Positions 1 through 6,173 are shown, counted from the stretch's first letter. The stretch is DNA of 7,181 nucleotides from JACDBD01 sp050743385 (GCA_050743385.1 JBOGFJ010000132.1:1-7181), one strand, 5' to 3'. Notes: generated by a model not told the origin, from the letters alone. Translations and numbers: made by a program.

Positions 1-14
1 CGGGGGACGCGCCC

Positions 15-2576
15 GTGCAGGAGATCATCCAGTTCGGGATCGAGGGATTCCCGGTCGGATGTGTCTACGCGCTCGTAGCCACCGGCCTCGTGCTCACCTA
101 CAAGACCTCGGGCGTCTTCAACCTCGCCTTCGGCGCACAGGCGTTCCTCTCGGCGGCGCTGTTCCTCGAGCTCCGCAACGATCGCGACTGGCCGCTGTGG
201 GCCGCGTTCGTCGTGGCCGTGGTGATCACCGGGCCGCTCGTCGGCCTGATCCTCGACCGGGCGCTCTTCCGCTTCATGCGCACCGCGTCGTGGATGGTGA
301 AGCTGGCGTCCGCGCTCGGCCTGCTCGTGGCCATCCCCGAGATCGTCAAGCTGTGGTTCGGGCAGGGTGCCAGGTTCAGCCCGCCGAGCGTCGCGCCGCT
401 CGTCGGCATGGACGCCGACCGCATCTTCCGGTTCGGCGACTACAACGTCTCGGCCAACGAGTTCGTCGCGATCGCGGCGACGCTGCTCGTCGTCGCCGGC
501 CTCGCCCTCCTGTTCCGCTACACCGCCATCGGGCTCCAGATGCGCGCCGTCGTCGAGAGCCCGCGCATGGTCGAGCTCGCCGGTGTCGACTCCGAGCGGG
601 TCAGCGCGGTCGCCTGGATGCTCTCGAGCCTGCTCGCGGCGTTGTCGGGGGTGCTGGTCGCGCCGCTGCTGACGAATGTCGACTCCAACACCATGACGCT
701 GCTGATCGTGGCCGCGATCGCGGCCGCCGCGTTCGGGAAGTTGACGAGCATCCCACTGACGCTGGCGGGGGGGCTGATCCTCGGCATCGGCCAGCGCGTC
801 ATCGCGGGCGAGCTTCCCGCCAACAGCATCCTCGCCCAGGGCATCCGCCCGTCGCTGCCGTTCCTGCTGCTCTTCGCGCTCCTCGTGTTCCTGCCCGCGA
901 TCTACAAACGCCGCGACGTCGCCGACCCGCTCGCGGGCGTCGACCCACCGGCGCCGGCGGTGGCGGCGTCGTACAAGGACGAGCAGCTCCAGAAGGTCAC
1001 CCGCGTGACCTTCCCGGTGTTCATCGCGGTGTTCATCGCGCTGAACCTGTTCGTGCTCACCGATATCTGGGTGTTCCGCCTGACCACCGGGCTCGTGTAC
1101 ACGGTGATCTTCCTGTCGATCACGGTGTTCACCGGGCTCTCGGGCCAGGTGTCGCTCGGTCAGGCCGCCTTCGCCGGTTTCGGCGCCGCGGTCACCGGCC
1201 AGCTCGCCACCCAGAGCGGCATGCCGGTGTGGATCGCGATGCTCATCGGCGCCGCGGTCGCGGCGGTGATCGGCGGCCTGCTCGCGATCCCGGCGCTACG
1301 CCTGGGCGGCATCTTCCTCGCCCTCGCCACGCTCGCGTTCGCGTTGATGGCCGAGACGATCATCTTCCCGCTCGACGGCTCGGAGGAGGTGCTCGGGTTC
1401 CACCCCAACGTGTTCGGCGGCCAGCTCGGCGTCGACGTGCCCAGACCCGACGGGCTCGGTACTGACCAGGCGTTCTTCCTGTTCGTGTTCGCGATCTTCG
1501 CCGTCGTCGCCACGCTCGTGATCCTCGTACGCAACGGCACCACCGGCCGCTTCCTGGCCGCGATGCGCGGGAGCGAGACCGCGGCGGCATCGATCGGGAT
1601 CAACGCCAACCGGCAGCGGATCATCGTGTTCGCGTTCTCGGCCGGCGTCGCCGGGCTGGGTGGCGCGCTCCTCGGGATGCTCCAGGGGCGCAGTACCTAC
1701 CAGGACTGGCCCACGCTCGTCGGGATCGTCTGGGTGGTGCTGGTGCTGACCCTGGGCGTCCGAACGATCGACGGCGCCGTCAACGCGGGCATGTCGTTCG
1801 TGCTGATCCAGTACCTGCTCGACGACCTGCTCCACCTGCCGGCGTCGCTCTTCTTCATCCTCTTCGGTTTCGGGGCGATCAACTACGCCCGCCACCCCGA
1901 GGGCGTCGTCGACTTCCAGACGCGGAGGAGCATCGAGCAACAGGTCCGGGGTCGGCGCGCCAACGAGCGCGCCGCCCGCCTGCGCGACGAGGGCCGGCTC
2001 CCGTCGCAGTGGCGCCCGGTGCCCTGGGTGGTCGGGCCGATGATGTTGCTGCTGCTCGTCCCGGTGGTCGGGTACTACTTCGGCGCGCAGCCGGCGCTGT
2101 TCGCGGTGCTGATCGGCGTGCCCGTGCTCTACAGCTACTGGTGGGTGTACCGGTCGTACGCCGACATCCACGCTCACCGCGGCGCCGTCTCCGGTCCCGT
2201 CGGCCTGCTCGTCGACCTGGCGGCCAAAGTGGGAACGCTGTTCCTGCTGCCGGTGCAGATCGCGCGCGCGGCCGACGACGACGGCCGCGAGCAGCCGATC
2301 ACATGGCGCGTCGGCCGCGCTCCCTTCGTGTTCGCGCTCATCGGCGTGTTCCTCTGGTACCGCAGCACCACCGACGACGCGCCCGAGGCCCTGGGCCTGC
2401 TCGTCATCGGCCTCGCCGGCATCGTCGTCTTCCTGCAGTGGGTGGCGCAGGTGCAGCGGGCACTCAACGAGACCTGGCTCGACATCGCCGACCCCGCGGA
2501 TGCCGAAGAGGAAGTCGAGGAACCGGAGACGGTCGCGGCGCCGGCGGCGCTCACTGCACCTGCGGGGGGCACGTGA
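15..2576 (+). CDS. Fused LivH-LivM permease of a branched-chain amino acid-type ABC importer, with C-terminal membrane extension
   Basis: Inner-membrane permease of a HAAT/Liv-family ABC importer that takes up branched-chain amino acids or related small organic solutes. At 853 aa it joins two permeases normally encoded separately (each about 290-350 aa). Residues about 5-300 are LivH-like (YALVATGLVLTYKTSGVFNL near 18-37; the cytoplasmic coupling region around 175-215). A Pro/Ala linker (301-330) follows. Residues about 332-627 are LivM-like (GLSGQVSLGQAAFAGFGA near 374-391; SETAAASIGINANR near 520-533). After a charged stretch (637-668) comes a tail of about 185 residues with hydrophobic segments near 671-690, 693-712, 731-750, 771-782 and 793-813, ending in an acidic, Ala/Pro-rich tail. 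I do not recognise this part. The GTG start has a GGGGGA motif 7 bases upstream, but the frame stays open to the window edge, so an earlier start is possible. The stop overlaps the livG start by one base (TGATG). The true substrate cannot be read from the sequence. Confidence 0.9.
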   Translation: MQEIIQFGIEGFPVGCVYALVATGLVLTYKTSGVFNLAFGAQAFLSAALFLELRNDRDWPLWAAFVVAVVITGPLVGLILDRALFRFMRTASWMVKLASALGLLVAIPEIVKLWFGQGARFSPPSVAPLVGMDADRIFRFGDYNVSANEFVAIAATLLVVAGLALLFRYTAIGLQMRAVVESPRMVELAGVDSERVSAVAWMLSSLLAALSGVLVAPLLTNVDSNTMTLLIVAAIAAAAFGKLTSIPLTLAGGLILGIGQRVIAGELPANSILAQGIRPSLPFLLLFALLVFLPAIYKRRDVADPLAGVDPPAPAVAASYKDEQLQKVTRVTFPVFIAVFIALNLFVLTDIWVFRLTTGLVYTVIFLSITVFTGLSGQVSLGQAAFAGFGAAVTGQLATQSGMPVWIAMLIGAAVAAVIGGLLAIPALRLGGIFLALATLAFALMAETIIFPLDGSEEVLGFHPNVFGGQLGVDVPRPDGLGTDQAFFLFVFAIFAVVATLVILVRNGTTGRFLAAMRGSETAAASIGINANRQRIIVFAFSAGVAGLGGALLGMLQGRSTYQDWPTLVGIVWVVLVLTLGVRTIDGAVNAGMSFVLIQYLLDDLLHLPASLFFILFGFGAINYARHPEGVVDFQTRRSIEQQVRGRRANERAARLRDEGRLPSQWRPVPWVVGPMMLLLLVPVVGYYFGAQPALFAVLIGVPVLYSYWWVYRSYADIHAHRGAVSGPVGLLVDLAAKVGTLFLLPVQIARAADDDGREQPITWRVGRAPFVFALIGVFLWYRSTTDDAPEALGLLVIGLAGIVVFLQWVAQVQRALNETWLDIADPADAEEEVEEPETVAAPAALTAPAGGT

Positions 2577-3391
2577 TGGCGGCGCCGGCGGCCGCCGCCG
2601 CGCCCGTGCCCGACCGGGCGCAAGACCGCGCCGGCCCGCTGCTGGAGGCGGCGGGCATCAGCAAGCGCTTCGCTGGGATCAAGGCGCTCGACGACGTGGC
2701 TCTCGACGTCGGCGACGCCGAGCTCGTGGGTCTCATCGGACCCAACGGCGCCGGGAAGACGACCTTCTTCAACTGCCTGCTCGGCATGGAGCGGCCCGAC
2801 GCGGGCACGGTGGCCTTCGACGGCCGCGACATCACCCGCCTTCCCGTCTACAGGCGAGCGCGGCTCGGCATCGGCCGCACCTTTCAGCGCCTCGAGGTGT
2901 TCGTCGGGCTGAGCGTGCGAGAGCACTTCCTGCTTGCCGACCGCGCGCGTCGGGGCTCCGCGCCCCTGTGGCGCGACCTCCTGCGGCTCTCGCGCACGAC
3001 ACCCGACGAGCTGGCCCGTGCCGACCACATGCTCGAGCTCCTCGGGATCACCGACCTGGGGGACAAGCCGGTCGAGGCGCTCAGCCTCGGGCGCAGCCGC
3101 CTCGTCGAGCTGGGCCGCGCGCTCATGACCGAGCCCAAGCTCCTGTTGCTCGACGAGCCGTCGTCGGGGCTCGACCGCAAGGAGACGGGAGCTCTTGCCG
3201 AGCGGCTGGTGCGGATCGCGGCCGAGCAGGGGACGGCCATCCTCCTCGTCGAGCACGACATCGACCTCGTGCAGCAGGTCGTGTCGCGCATCTTCGTCCT
3301 CGACTTCGGCACGACCATCGCGTCGGGACCCACCGACGATGTCCTCACCGATGCGACCGTGCGCAAGGCCTATCTGGGGGACATGGTGTGA
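2576..3391 (+). CDS. livG: LivG-type ATP-binding protein of the branched-chain amino acid ABC importer
   Basis: Cytoplasmic ATPase subunit that powers the adjacent LivHM permease. It has 271 aa, slightly longer than typical LivG (about 255 aa) because of an Ala/Pro-rich N-terminus (residues 1-20). Visible motifs: Walker A GPNGAGKTT (55-63), Q-loop GRTFQ (Q104), a degenerate signature LSLGR (169-173) where most ABC proteins have LSGGQ, Walker B LLLLDEP (189-195), D-loop SSGLD (196-200) and H-switch VEHD (H227). EHD at the switch is typical of LivG rather than LivF. The ATG overlaps the permease stop by one base, with a run of six G at 2564-2569 six bases upstream, so translation is probably coupled. 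The same frame is open back to about 2009, but that part runs inside the permease gene and encodes no recognisable domain, so the 2576 start is preferred. Confidence 0.92.
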   Translation: MAAPAAAAAPVPDRAQDRAGPLLEAAGISKRFAGIKALDDVALDVGDAELVGLIGPNGAGKTTFFNCLLGMERPDAGTVAFDGRDITRLPVYRRARLGIGRTFQRLEVFVGLSVREHFLLADRARRGSAPLWRDLLRLSRTTPDELARADHMLELLGITDLGDKPVEALSLGRSRLVELGRALMTEPKLLLLDEPSSGLDRKETGALAERLVRIAAEQGTAILLVEHDIDLVQQVVSRIFVLDFGTTIASGPTDDVLTDATVRKAYLGDMV

Positions 3392-4152
3392 GCGTCGCGG
3401 ACGGGAACGGCGACACTCTTCTCGAGCTGCGGGACGTCCACGCCGGTTACGGACCGTTCCGCTCCCTCTTCGGGGTGTCGTTCGCGATTCGACCGGGTGC
3501 CGTCATGGCGGTGCTCGGTTCGAACGGCTCGGGCAAGACCACCGTCGTTCGGGTCGTGTCGGGGCTGATCAAGCCGACTGCCGGGTCAGTCGTCTTCGAG
3601 GGCCGCGAGGTCACGGGTCGGCGCGCCTACAAGATCGCCCGGCTCGGCATCACCCATGCCCCCGAGGGCCGGTCCGTGTTCGCGTCGCTCACGGTCGAGG
3701 AGAACCTCGCCTTGACGTTTCGCGAGCAGTTCGGCCGCAAAGGGTGCAAAGACGCCCTCGAGAACGCCTTCGAGATGTTCCCGCGTCTCGGTGAGCGGCG
3801 CCGGCAGCTGGCGGGATCGATGTCGGGGGGCGAGCAGCGCATGCTTTCCCTCGCCCGCGTGCTGGTGGCGTCGCCGAAGCTGCTCGTGACCGACGAGCTC
3901 TCGCTCGGGCTCGCGCCGGTCGTGATCGACGAGGTGTACCGGACGCTCGCCACGATCCGCGACCACGGCGTCGCCCTGATGATCGTCGAGCAGCACGTGC
4001 GCCGTGCGCTCTCGCTCGCCGACGACGTCGTGGTCATGGCGAAGGGGAAGGTGGCGCTCCACGGGCCCGCCGCCGAGGTGTCCGACCTCACCGAGACGCT
4101 GCTCCCCGCCGCCCACGGCGAGCCCGCTCCCGACGGGCGGTCGTCGCGCTAG
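3388..4152 (+). CDS. livF: LivF-type ATP-binding protein of the branched-chain amino acid ABC importer
   Basis: Second cytoplasmic ATPase of the importer, expected to form the nucleotide-binding heterodimer with LivG. It has 254 aa, close to the family norm (about 235-250). Motifs: Walker A GSNGSGKTT (44-52), the LivF hallmark APEGRSVF (91-98) followed by SLTVEENL (100-107), a canonical signature MSGGEQR (145-151), Walker B LLVTDE (165-170), SLGLAP (172-177), and IVEQH at the switch. There Q replaces the usual His, as is normal in LivF. The residue after the Walker B glutamate is Leu (DEL) instead of Pro. The GTG start overlaps the livG stop by four bases (GTGA), with a G-run at 3376-3380 seven bases upstream, which supports translational coupling. 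It is the last gene of the operon and is followed by a terminator 18 bases after its stop. The frame extends upstream to about 2500, but only as a shadow of the previous genes. Confidence 0.93.
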   Translation: MSVADGNGDTLLELRDVHAGYGPFRSLFGVSFAIRPGAVMAVLGSNGSGKTTVVRVVSGLIKPTAGSVVFEGREVTGRRAYKIARLGITHAPEGRSVFASLTVEENLALTFREQFGRKGCKDALENAFEMFPRLGERRRQLAGSMSGGEQRMLSLARVLVASPKLLVTDELSLGLAPVVIDEVYRTLATIRDHGVALMIVEQHVRRALSLADDVVVMAKGKVALHGPAAEVSDLTETLLPAAHGEPAPDGRSSR

Positions 4153-4169
4153 CCGGGAGCGCCGGACGC

Positions 4170-4217
4170 GAGCGGGCCGCCCCGGAGGGCGGCCCGTTCC
4201 GTCGTTCTTCCCTCTTT
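4170..4217 (+). terminator. Intrinsic terminator of the liv operon
   Basis: A perfect 10-bp GC stem (4173-4182 with 4187-4196) has a CGGA tetraloop. It can be extended to 13 bp through a G-U, an A-U and a G-C pair (4170-4172 with 4197-4199). A pyrimidine-rich stretch with several short T runs follows to 4217. It starts 18 bases after the livF stop and ends 8 bases before the stop of the convergent gene, so it would separate the two converging transcripts. On the opposite strand there is no T tract after the stem, so the signal is best in the + direction. Confidence 0.85.
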
Positions 4218-4224
4218 GCTCAGC

Positions 4225-4743
4225 TCAGACCCTGTCTTCGGCGATCACGTCGGCGCACGGGCCTTCGGACGCGACCGCGGAGTTCGCCAGCGCGGTCAGG
4301 TTGCAGAAGGTGAGGGTCGAGACCTTCCAGACCTTCTTCTTGTCGCCGTCGTCCTTGACCTTCACCGCGCCACCGGGAGGAGCGATGCCCTCGAGCACCT
4401 CGCCGCCGATGACGAGGTTGAAGTCGACGTCGGCGCTCTTCTTGTTGCGGAAGTCGATCTCGGTGATCTCGAAGTTCGCCTGAGCAGCGTTGGCGGCGTT
4501 CGCCTCGCCCGTCTCCTCCAGGAGCGCCGAGAGGTCCTCGTCGTCGGCCACGCCGGCGACGCACTCAGACTTCTGCTCGTAGGTGTAGCCCAGCGACCCG
4601 TCGAGGAAGCAGGCGTACGCCTCGTTGATCTGGCGCTCGGCCTTCTCGCGGTTCTTGGGCGGCTTCCCACCCGCCGCCGCCGGCGCTGCGACCAGGGCTG
4701 CCCCGGCCATCCCGGCGACGAGCAGAATGAACAGTCGGCGCAT
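4225..4743 (-). CDS. Secreted small protein with four cysteines, possibly NTF2-like/Mtb12-like
   Basis: A 172-aa exported protein. The start is the ATG at 4743, because it directly begins a signal peptide: MRR, a hydrophobic core (residues 4-19) and an AAA cleavage site near residue 24. A run of six G (minus strand, 4749-4754) lies five bases upstream. The mature part is mixed charged and Ala-rich, with four cysteines at 45, 61, 147 and 163; both pairs are 16 residues apart, which suggests disulfide bonds. The C-terminal half has a beta-rich pattern (FEITEIDF about 91-98, DVDFNLVIGG 105-114) and ends with KVWKVSTLTFC (137-147). This resembles the C-terminal fold of the low-molecular-weight antigen Mtb12 family of Actinobacteria; that assignment is by eye and tentative. 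No catalytic residues are recognised. It is convergent with livF and lies 82 bases downstream of tetR on the same strand, with its own probable promoter. Confidence 0.8.
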   Translation of the reverse strand: MRRLFILLVAGMAGAALVAAPAAAGGKPPKNREKAERQINEAYACFLDGSLGYTYEQKSECVAGVADDEDLSALLEETGEANAANAAQANFEITEIDFRNKKSADVDFNLVIGGEVLEGIAPPGGAVKVKDDGDKKKVWKVSTLTFCNLTALANSAVASEGPCADVIAEDRV

Positions 4744-4768
4744 CGTGACCCCCCTCTGCCCACGCCCC

Positions 4769-4786
4769 CCTGACGCAGACGTCAGG
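4769..4786. promoter_or_regulatory. Perfect inverted repeat, candidate operator or 5' leader hairpin
   Basis: CCTGACG-N4-CGTCAGG is a perfect 7-bp inverted repeat. It sits directly downstream of a TATATT -10 element and 25 bases upstream of the secreted-protein ATG, so it would span the expected transcription start. It contains TGAC-N6-GTCA (4771-4784), the same pattern as in the tetR promoter. Its position suits a repressor operator. It could instead form a small hairpin in the leader RNA. Confidence 0.6.
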
Positions 4787-4815
4787 AATATAACCGGTCG
4801 CGCCCACGGGGGGAA
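4787..4815 (-). promoter_or_regulatory. Probable promoter of the secreted-protein gene
   Basis: On the minus strand TATATT (4792 to 4787) matches the TATAAT consensus at five of six positions and stands out in very GC-rich DNA. The hexamer 17 bases further upstream (TTCCCC, 4815 to 4810) is a poor -35 match. Transcription would start near 4780, giving a leader of roughly 37 bases that carries the inverted repeat and the ribosome binding site. Confidence 0.5.
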
Positions 4816-4825
4816 GGGCACCCAG

Positions 4826-5497
4826 TCAGGCGCGATGGCGGGCCGCCACCCCCCCGAAGAGACCGGCATGGGTGACCGCGGCCAACGTGTCGAGCATCTC
4901 GTCGCGCCCCACGTCGACCTGGCGGGCGAGCACGTAGTAGTTGAACCGCTCGATCATCGCGACCAGTGCGAGGGCGGCGATCTGAGGGTCGACGTCGGCG
5001 GCGGCCGTGCGCCGTACCCGGCCGCCCAGGGCGCGGGAGAACTCCGCGAGCACGTCGGTGCCGAGCCGGCCGAACTCGCTCCCGCCGATCTCGGCCTCGG
5101 TCCAGGCCCGGATGACCGCCCCGTAGTGCTCGTAGAGATCGGCGAAGCGCTCGAGCCACTCCCGGAGCTGGCGGTAGCCCGACCCGTCGGCGGCGATGGG
5201 GGGGAGCGCCTCCGCCAGGCCGACCATCTCCTCGGCCACCTCCGTCGCCAGGGCACGGAACAGGTCTTCCTTGTTGGCGAAGTAGAGGTAGAAGGTGCCG
5301 TGCGACGTCTTCGCGAGCTTGACGATGTCGTCGACGCGGGCGGCGTGATAACCCCGGTCGGCAAAGATCCGGGCCCCGGCATCGAGCAGCTTGCGCATCG
5401 TGCGACGCCCCCGCGCCCGAAGCTCACGACCCTGCGCCGGCGTCCCCGCGCGCCCGTCGGGCGCCACGTCCGACGCCCGGGCCTGGGAACGTGGCAT
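4826..5497 (-). CDS. TetR-family transcriptional regulator
   Basis: A 223-aa DNA-binding regulator, a usual size for TetR repressors. After a basic, probably flexible N-terminus (residues 1-30), residues about 31-83 form the TetR DNA-binding domain: helix 1 around RRTMRKLLDAGARIFADRGY (31-50), then the helix-turn-helix with VDDIVKLAKTSHGTFYLYF (55-73) and the following NKEDLF (75-80). The rest is an alpha-helical ligand and dimer domain whose ligand cannot be deduced. The ATG at 5497 is chosen because the next ATG (5398) would remove helix 1. No Shine-Dalgarno motif precedes it, and the promoter spacing suggests a leaderless message. The frame stays open upstream into the maoC gene, but through non-coding repeat DNA. 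The gene is divergent from the MaoC/SDR pair and upstream of the secreted-protein gene, so either could be its target. Autoregulation is suggested by a palindrome in its own promoter. Confidence 0.92.
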   Translation of the reverse strand: MPRSQARASDVAPDGRAGTPAQGRELRARGRRTMRKLLDAGARIFADRGYHAARVDDIVKLAKTSHGTFYLYFANKEDLFRALATEVAEEMVGLAEALPPIAADGSGYRQLREWLERFADLYEHYGAVIRAWTEAEIGGSEFGRLGTDVLAEFSRALGGRVRRTAAADVDPQIAALALVAMIERFNYYVLARQVDVGRDEMLDTLAAVTHAGLFGGVAARHRA

Positions 5498-5503
5498 CCG
5501 GTC

Positions 5504-5532
5504 AGGGTACGAGTAGTTGACGGTGGTGTCAC
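5504..5532 (-). promoter_or_regulatory. Probable tetR promoter, arranged for a leaderless mRNA
   Basis: On the minus strand GTGACA (5532 to 5527) matches the -35 consensus TTGACA at five of six positions. After exactly 17 bases comes TACCCT (5509 to 5504), which fits the TAnnnT -10 core. Six bases then separate this from the tetR ATG, so transcription would begin at or next to the start codon. That agrees with the lack of a ribosome binding site. The -35 overlaps the TGAC-N6-GTCA palindrome. Confidence 0.5.
5518..5531. promoter_or_regulatory. Candidate TetR operator (TGAC-N6-GTCA)
   Basis: TGAC at 5518-5521 and GTCA at 5528-5531 form an inverted repeat with a 6-base spacer, overlapping the -35 of the tetR promoter. 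The same half-sites with the same spacing occur at 4771-4784, in front of the secreted-protein gene. This copy is weaker, since only four bases per arm pair. It is inferred to be bound by the adjacent TetR protein. Confidence 0.4.
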
Positions 5533-5621
5533 CTTTCTTGGTCGCGCTCGCTTTCGCTCGCCGCTCCCGGCGGTCCGGGGCCGGGCAAAGCCCGCCCCCT
5601 CGCCGTGGGATGGCAGCTCCT
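5533..5621. repeat. GC-rich intergenic direct repeat, copy 1
   Basis: First unit of a tandem repeat between tetR and maoC. Bases 5566-5621 are identical over 56 positions to 5666-5721. The upstream part, starting CTTTC at 5533 with GGTCGC at 5540 and a CGCTCGC-rich stretch, also matches copy 2 with a few changes. It contains a hairpin at 5577-5598: GGGG, a bulged C, CGGGC, loop AAA, GCCCG, CCCC. Reading frames run open through the repeat on both strands, but this looks like a GC-bias effect. No protein family is recognisable. Confidence 0.85.
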
Positions 5622-5623
5622 GT

Positions 5624-5721
5624 CTTTCCGGGTCGCACTCGCTTCGCTCGCCGCTCCCGCACGCACCCGGCGGTCCGGGGCCGGGCAAAGCCCGCCCCCT
5701 CGCCGTGGGATGGCAGCTCCT
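5624..5721. repeat. GC-rich intergenic direct repeat, copy 2
   Basis: Second unit. It differs from copy 1 by about 10 extra bases (around 5659-5668, a CGCAC-type insertion), one missing T in the CTTTCG stretch and a few substitutions near its start. It then matches perfectly from 5666 to 5721. The same hairpin is at 5677-5698. The strong identity means recent duplication or gene conversion, or that both are copies of a dispersed genomic repeat. Confidence 0.85.
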
Positions 5722-5745
5722 TCGCTCGCGTACGCTCGCCGTTCG
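5721..5745. repeat. Degenerate partial third copy of the repeat
   Basis: TTCGCTCGC (5721-5729) and CGCTCGCCG (5733-5741) match the start of the repeat unit (compare about 5643-5656). It lacks the hairpin portion and reaches up to the proposed maoC start codon. Simple CGCTCG composition could also explain the match. Confidence 0.35.
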
Positions 5746-6173
5746 TGACCGGCCCGACCTTCACCACGCTCGCAGTCGGCGACGAGGCGCCGCCCCTGGT
5801 CGTCGAAGACATCTCGCGCACCCACTTCGTGCGCTACGCGGGCGCTTCGGGCGATTTCAATCCCATGCACCACGACGACACCATCGCCAAATCGGTGGGG
5901 AACCCTTCCGTGTTCGGCCACGGCATGCTCACCGCCGGCCTGGTGGCGAGGGTGGTCAAGGACTGGTTCGGCCCGGAGGCGATGCGTCGCCTGCAGGTGC
6001 GGTTCTCGAAGCAGGTGTGGCCGGGGGAGACGCTCACGTGCCGGGCGACGGTGACGGCGCTGCGCGACGAGGGTGCGGAGGGGCTCGCCGATCTCGACCT
6101 GCTCGTCGAGAACCAGGACGGCGAGCCCAAGCTGACCGGCAGCGCCACCGCTGTCGTGAGAAAGGACGGCTGA
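5745..6173 (+). CDS. MaoC-like (R)-specific enoyl-CoA hydratase
   Basis: A 142-aa single hot-dog-fold hydratase that would add water to a trans-2-enoyl-CoA (or acyl-carrier) substrate to give the (3R)-hydroxyacyl product. The hydratase-2 motif is clear: YAGASGDFNPMHHD (31-44), with catalytic Asp37 and His42, followed by FGHGML (57-62). The length matches stand-alone MaoC/HadB/PhaJ-type proteins. The GTG at 5745 is chosen because the recognisable domain begins right after it (FTTLAVGDEAP from residue 6). The frame is open upstream to 5517, but that part is repeat DNA without domain content. No ribosome binding site is visible; a TACGCT at 5731-5736 could be a -10 for a near-leaderless message. 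In Actinobacteria such short proteins often pair with a second, non-catalytic hot-dog subunit, and none is seen here. The downstream SDR would catalyse the next step. Confidence 0.88.
   Translation: MTGPTFTTLAVGDEAPPLVVEDISRTHFVRYAGASGDFNPMHHDDTIAKSVGNPSVFGHGMLTAGLVARVVKDWFGPEAMRRLQVRFSKQVWPGETLTCRATVTALRDEGAEGLADLDLLVENQDGEPKLTGSATAVVRKDG

Noticed and set aside
1296..2177. Long minus-strand open frame (293 codons) antisense to the permease
   Set aside because: It is rich in Arg, Glu, Asp and His, as expected for a GC-bias shadow frame, and has no domain or start signal.
2009..2575. Upstream extension of the livG frame by 189 codons
   Set aside because: It lies entirely within the permease gene in another frame, gives an Arg/Pro-rich sequence without domains, and the ATG at 2576 has a good G-run ribosome binding site.
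4744..4869. N-terminal extension of the secreted protein from 4869
   Set aside because: It would bury the signal peptide 42 residues inside the protein, overlap the end of tetR and read through the promoter; the ATG at 4743 has a clear ribosome binding site.
5501..5521. GTCA-N13-TGAC as a second operator at tetR
   Set aside because: Only four bases per arm pair, the arms point the opposite way to the shared TGAC-N6-GTCA pattern, and the spacing is not seen elsewhere.
5566..5721. CRISPR-like array from the spaced repeats
   Set aside because: There are only two full copies, the repeated core is 56 bases, the intervening sequence is itself related to the repeat, and no cas genes are present.
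5517..5744. Longer maoC frame starting at 5517
   Set aside because: The added 76 residues are Arg/Ser/Pro-rich repeat translation that does not resemble any hydratase N-terminus; the 142-aa form matches the family length.
5498..5821. Longer tetR reading frame starting inside maoC on the minus strand
   Set aside because: The extra 108 residues are translated from the direct repeats and from maoC antisense; TetR homology starts only after the 5497 ATG.
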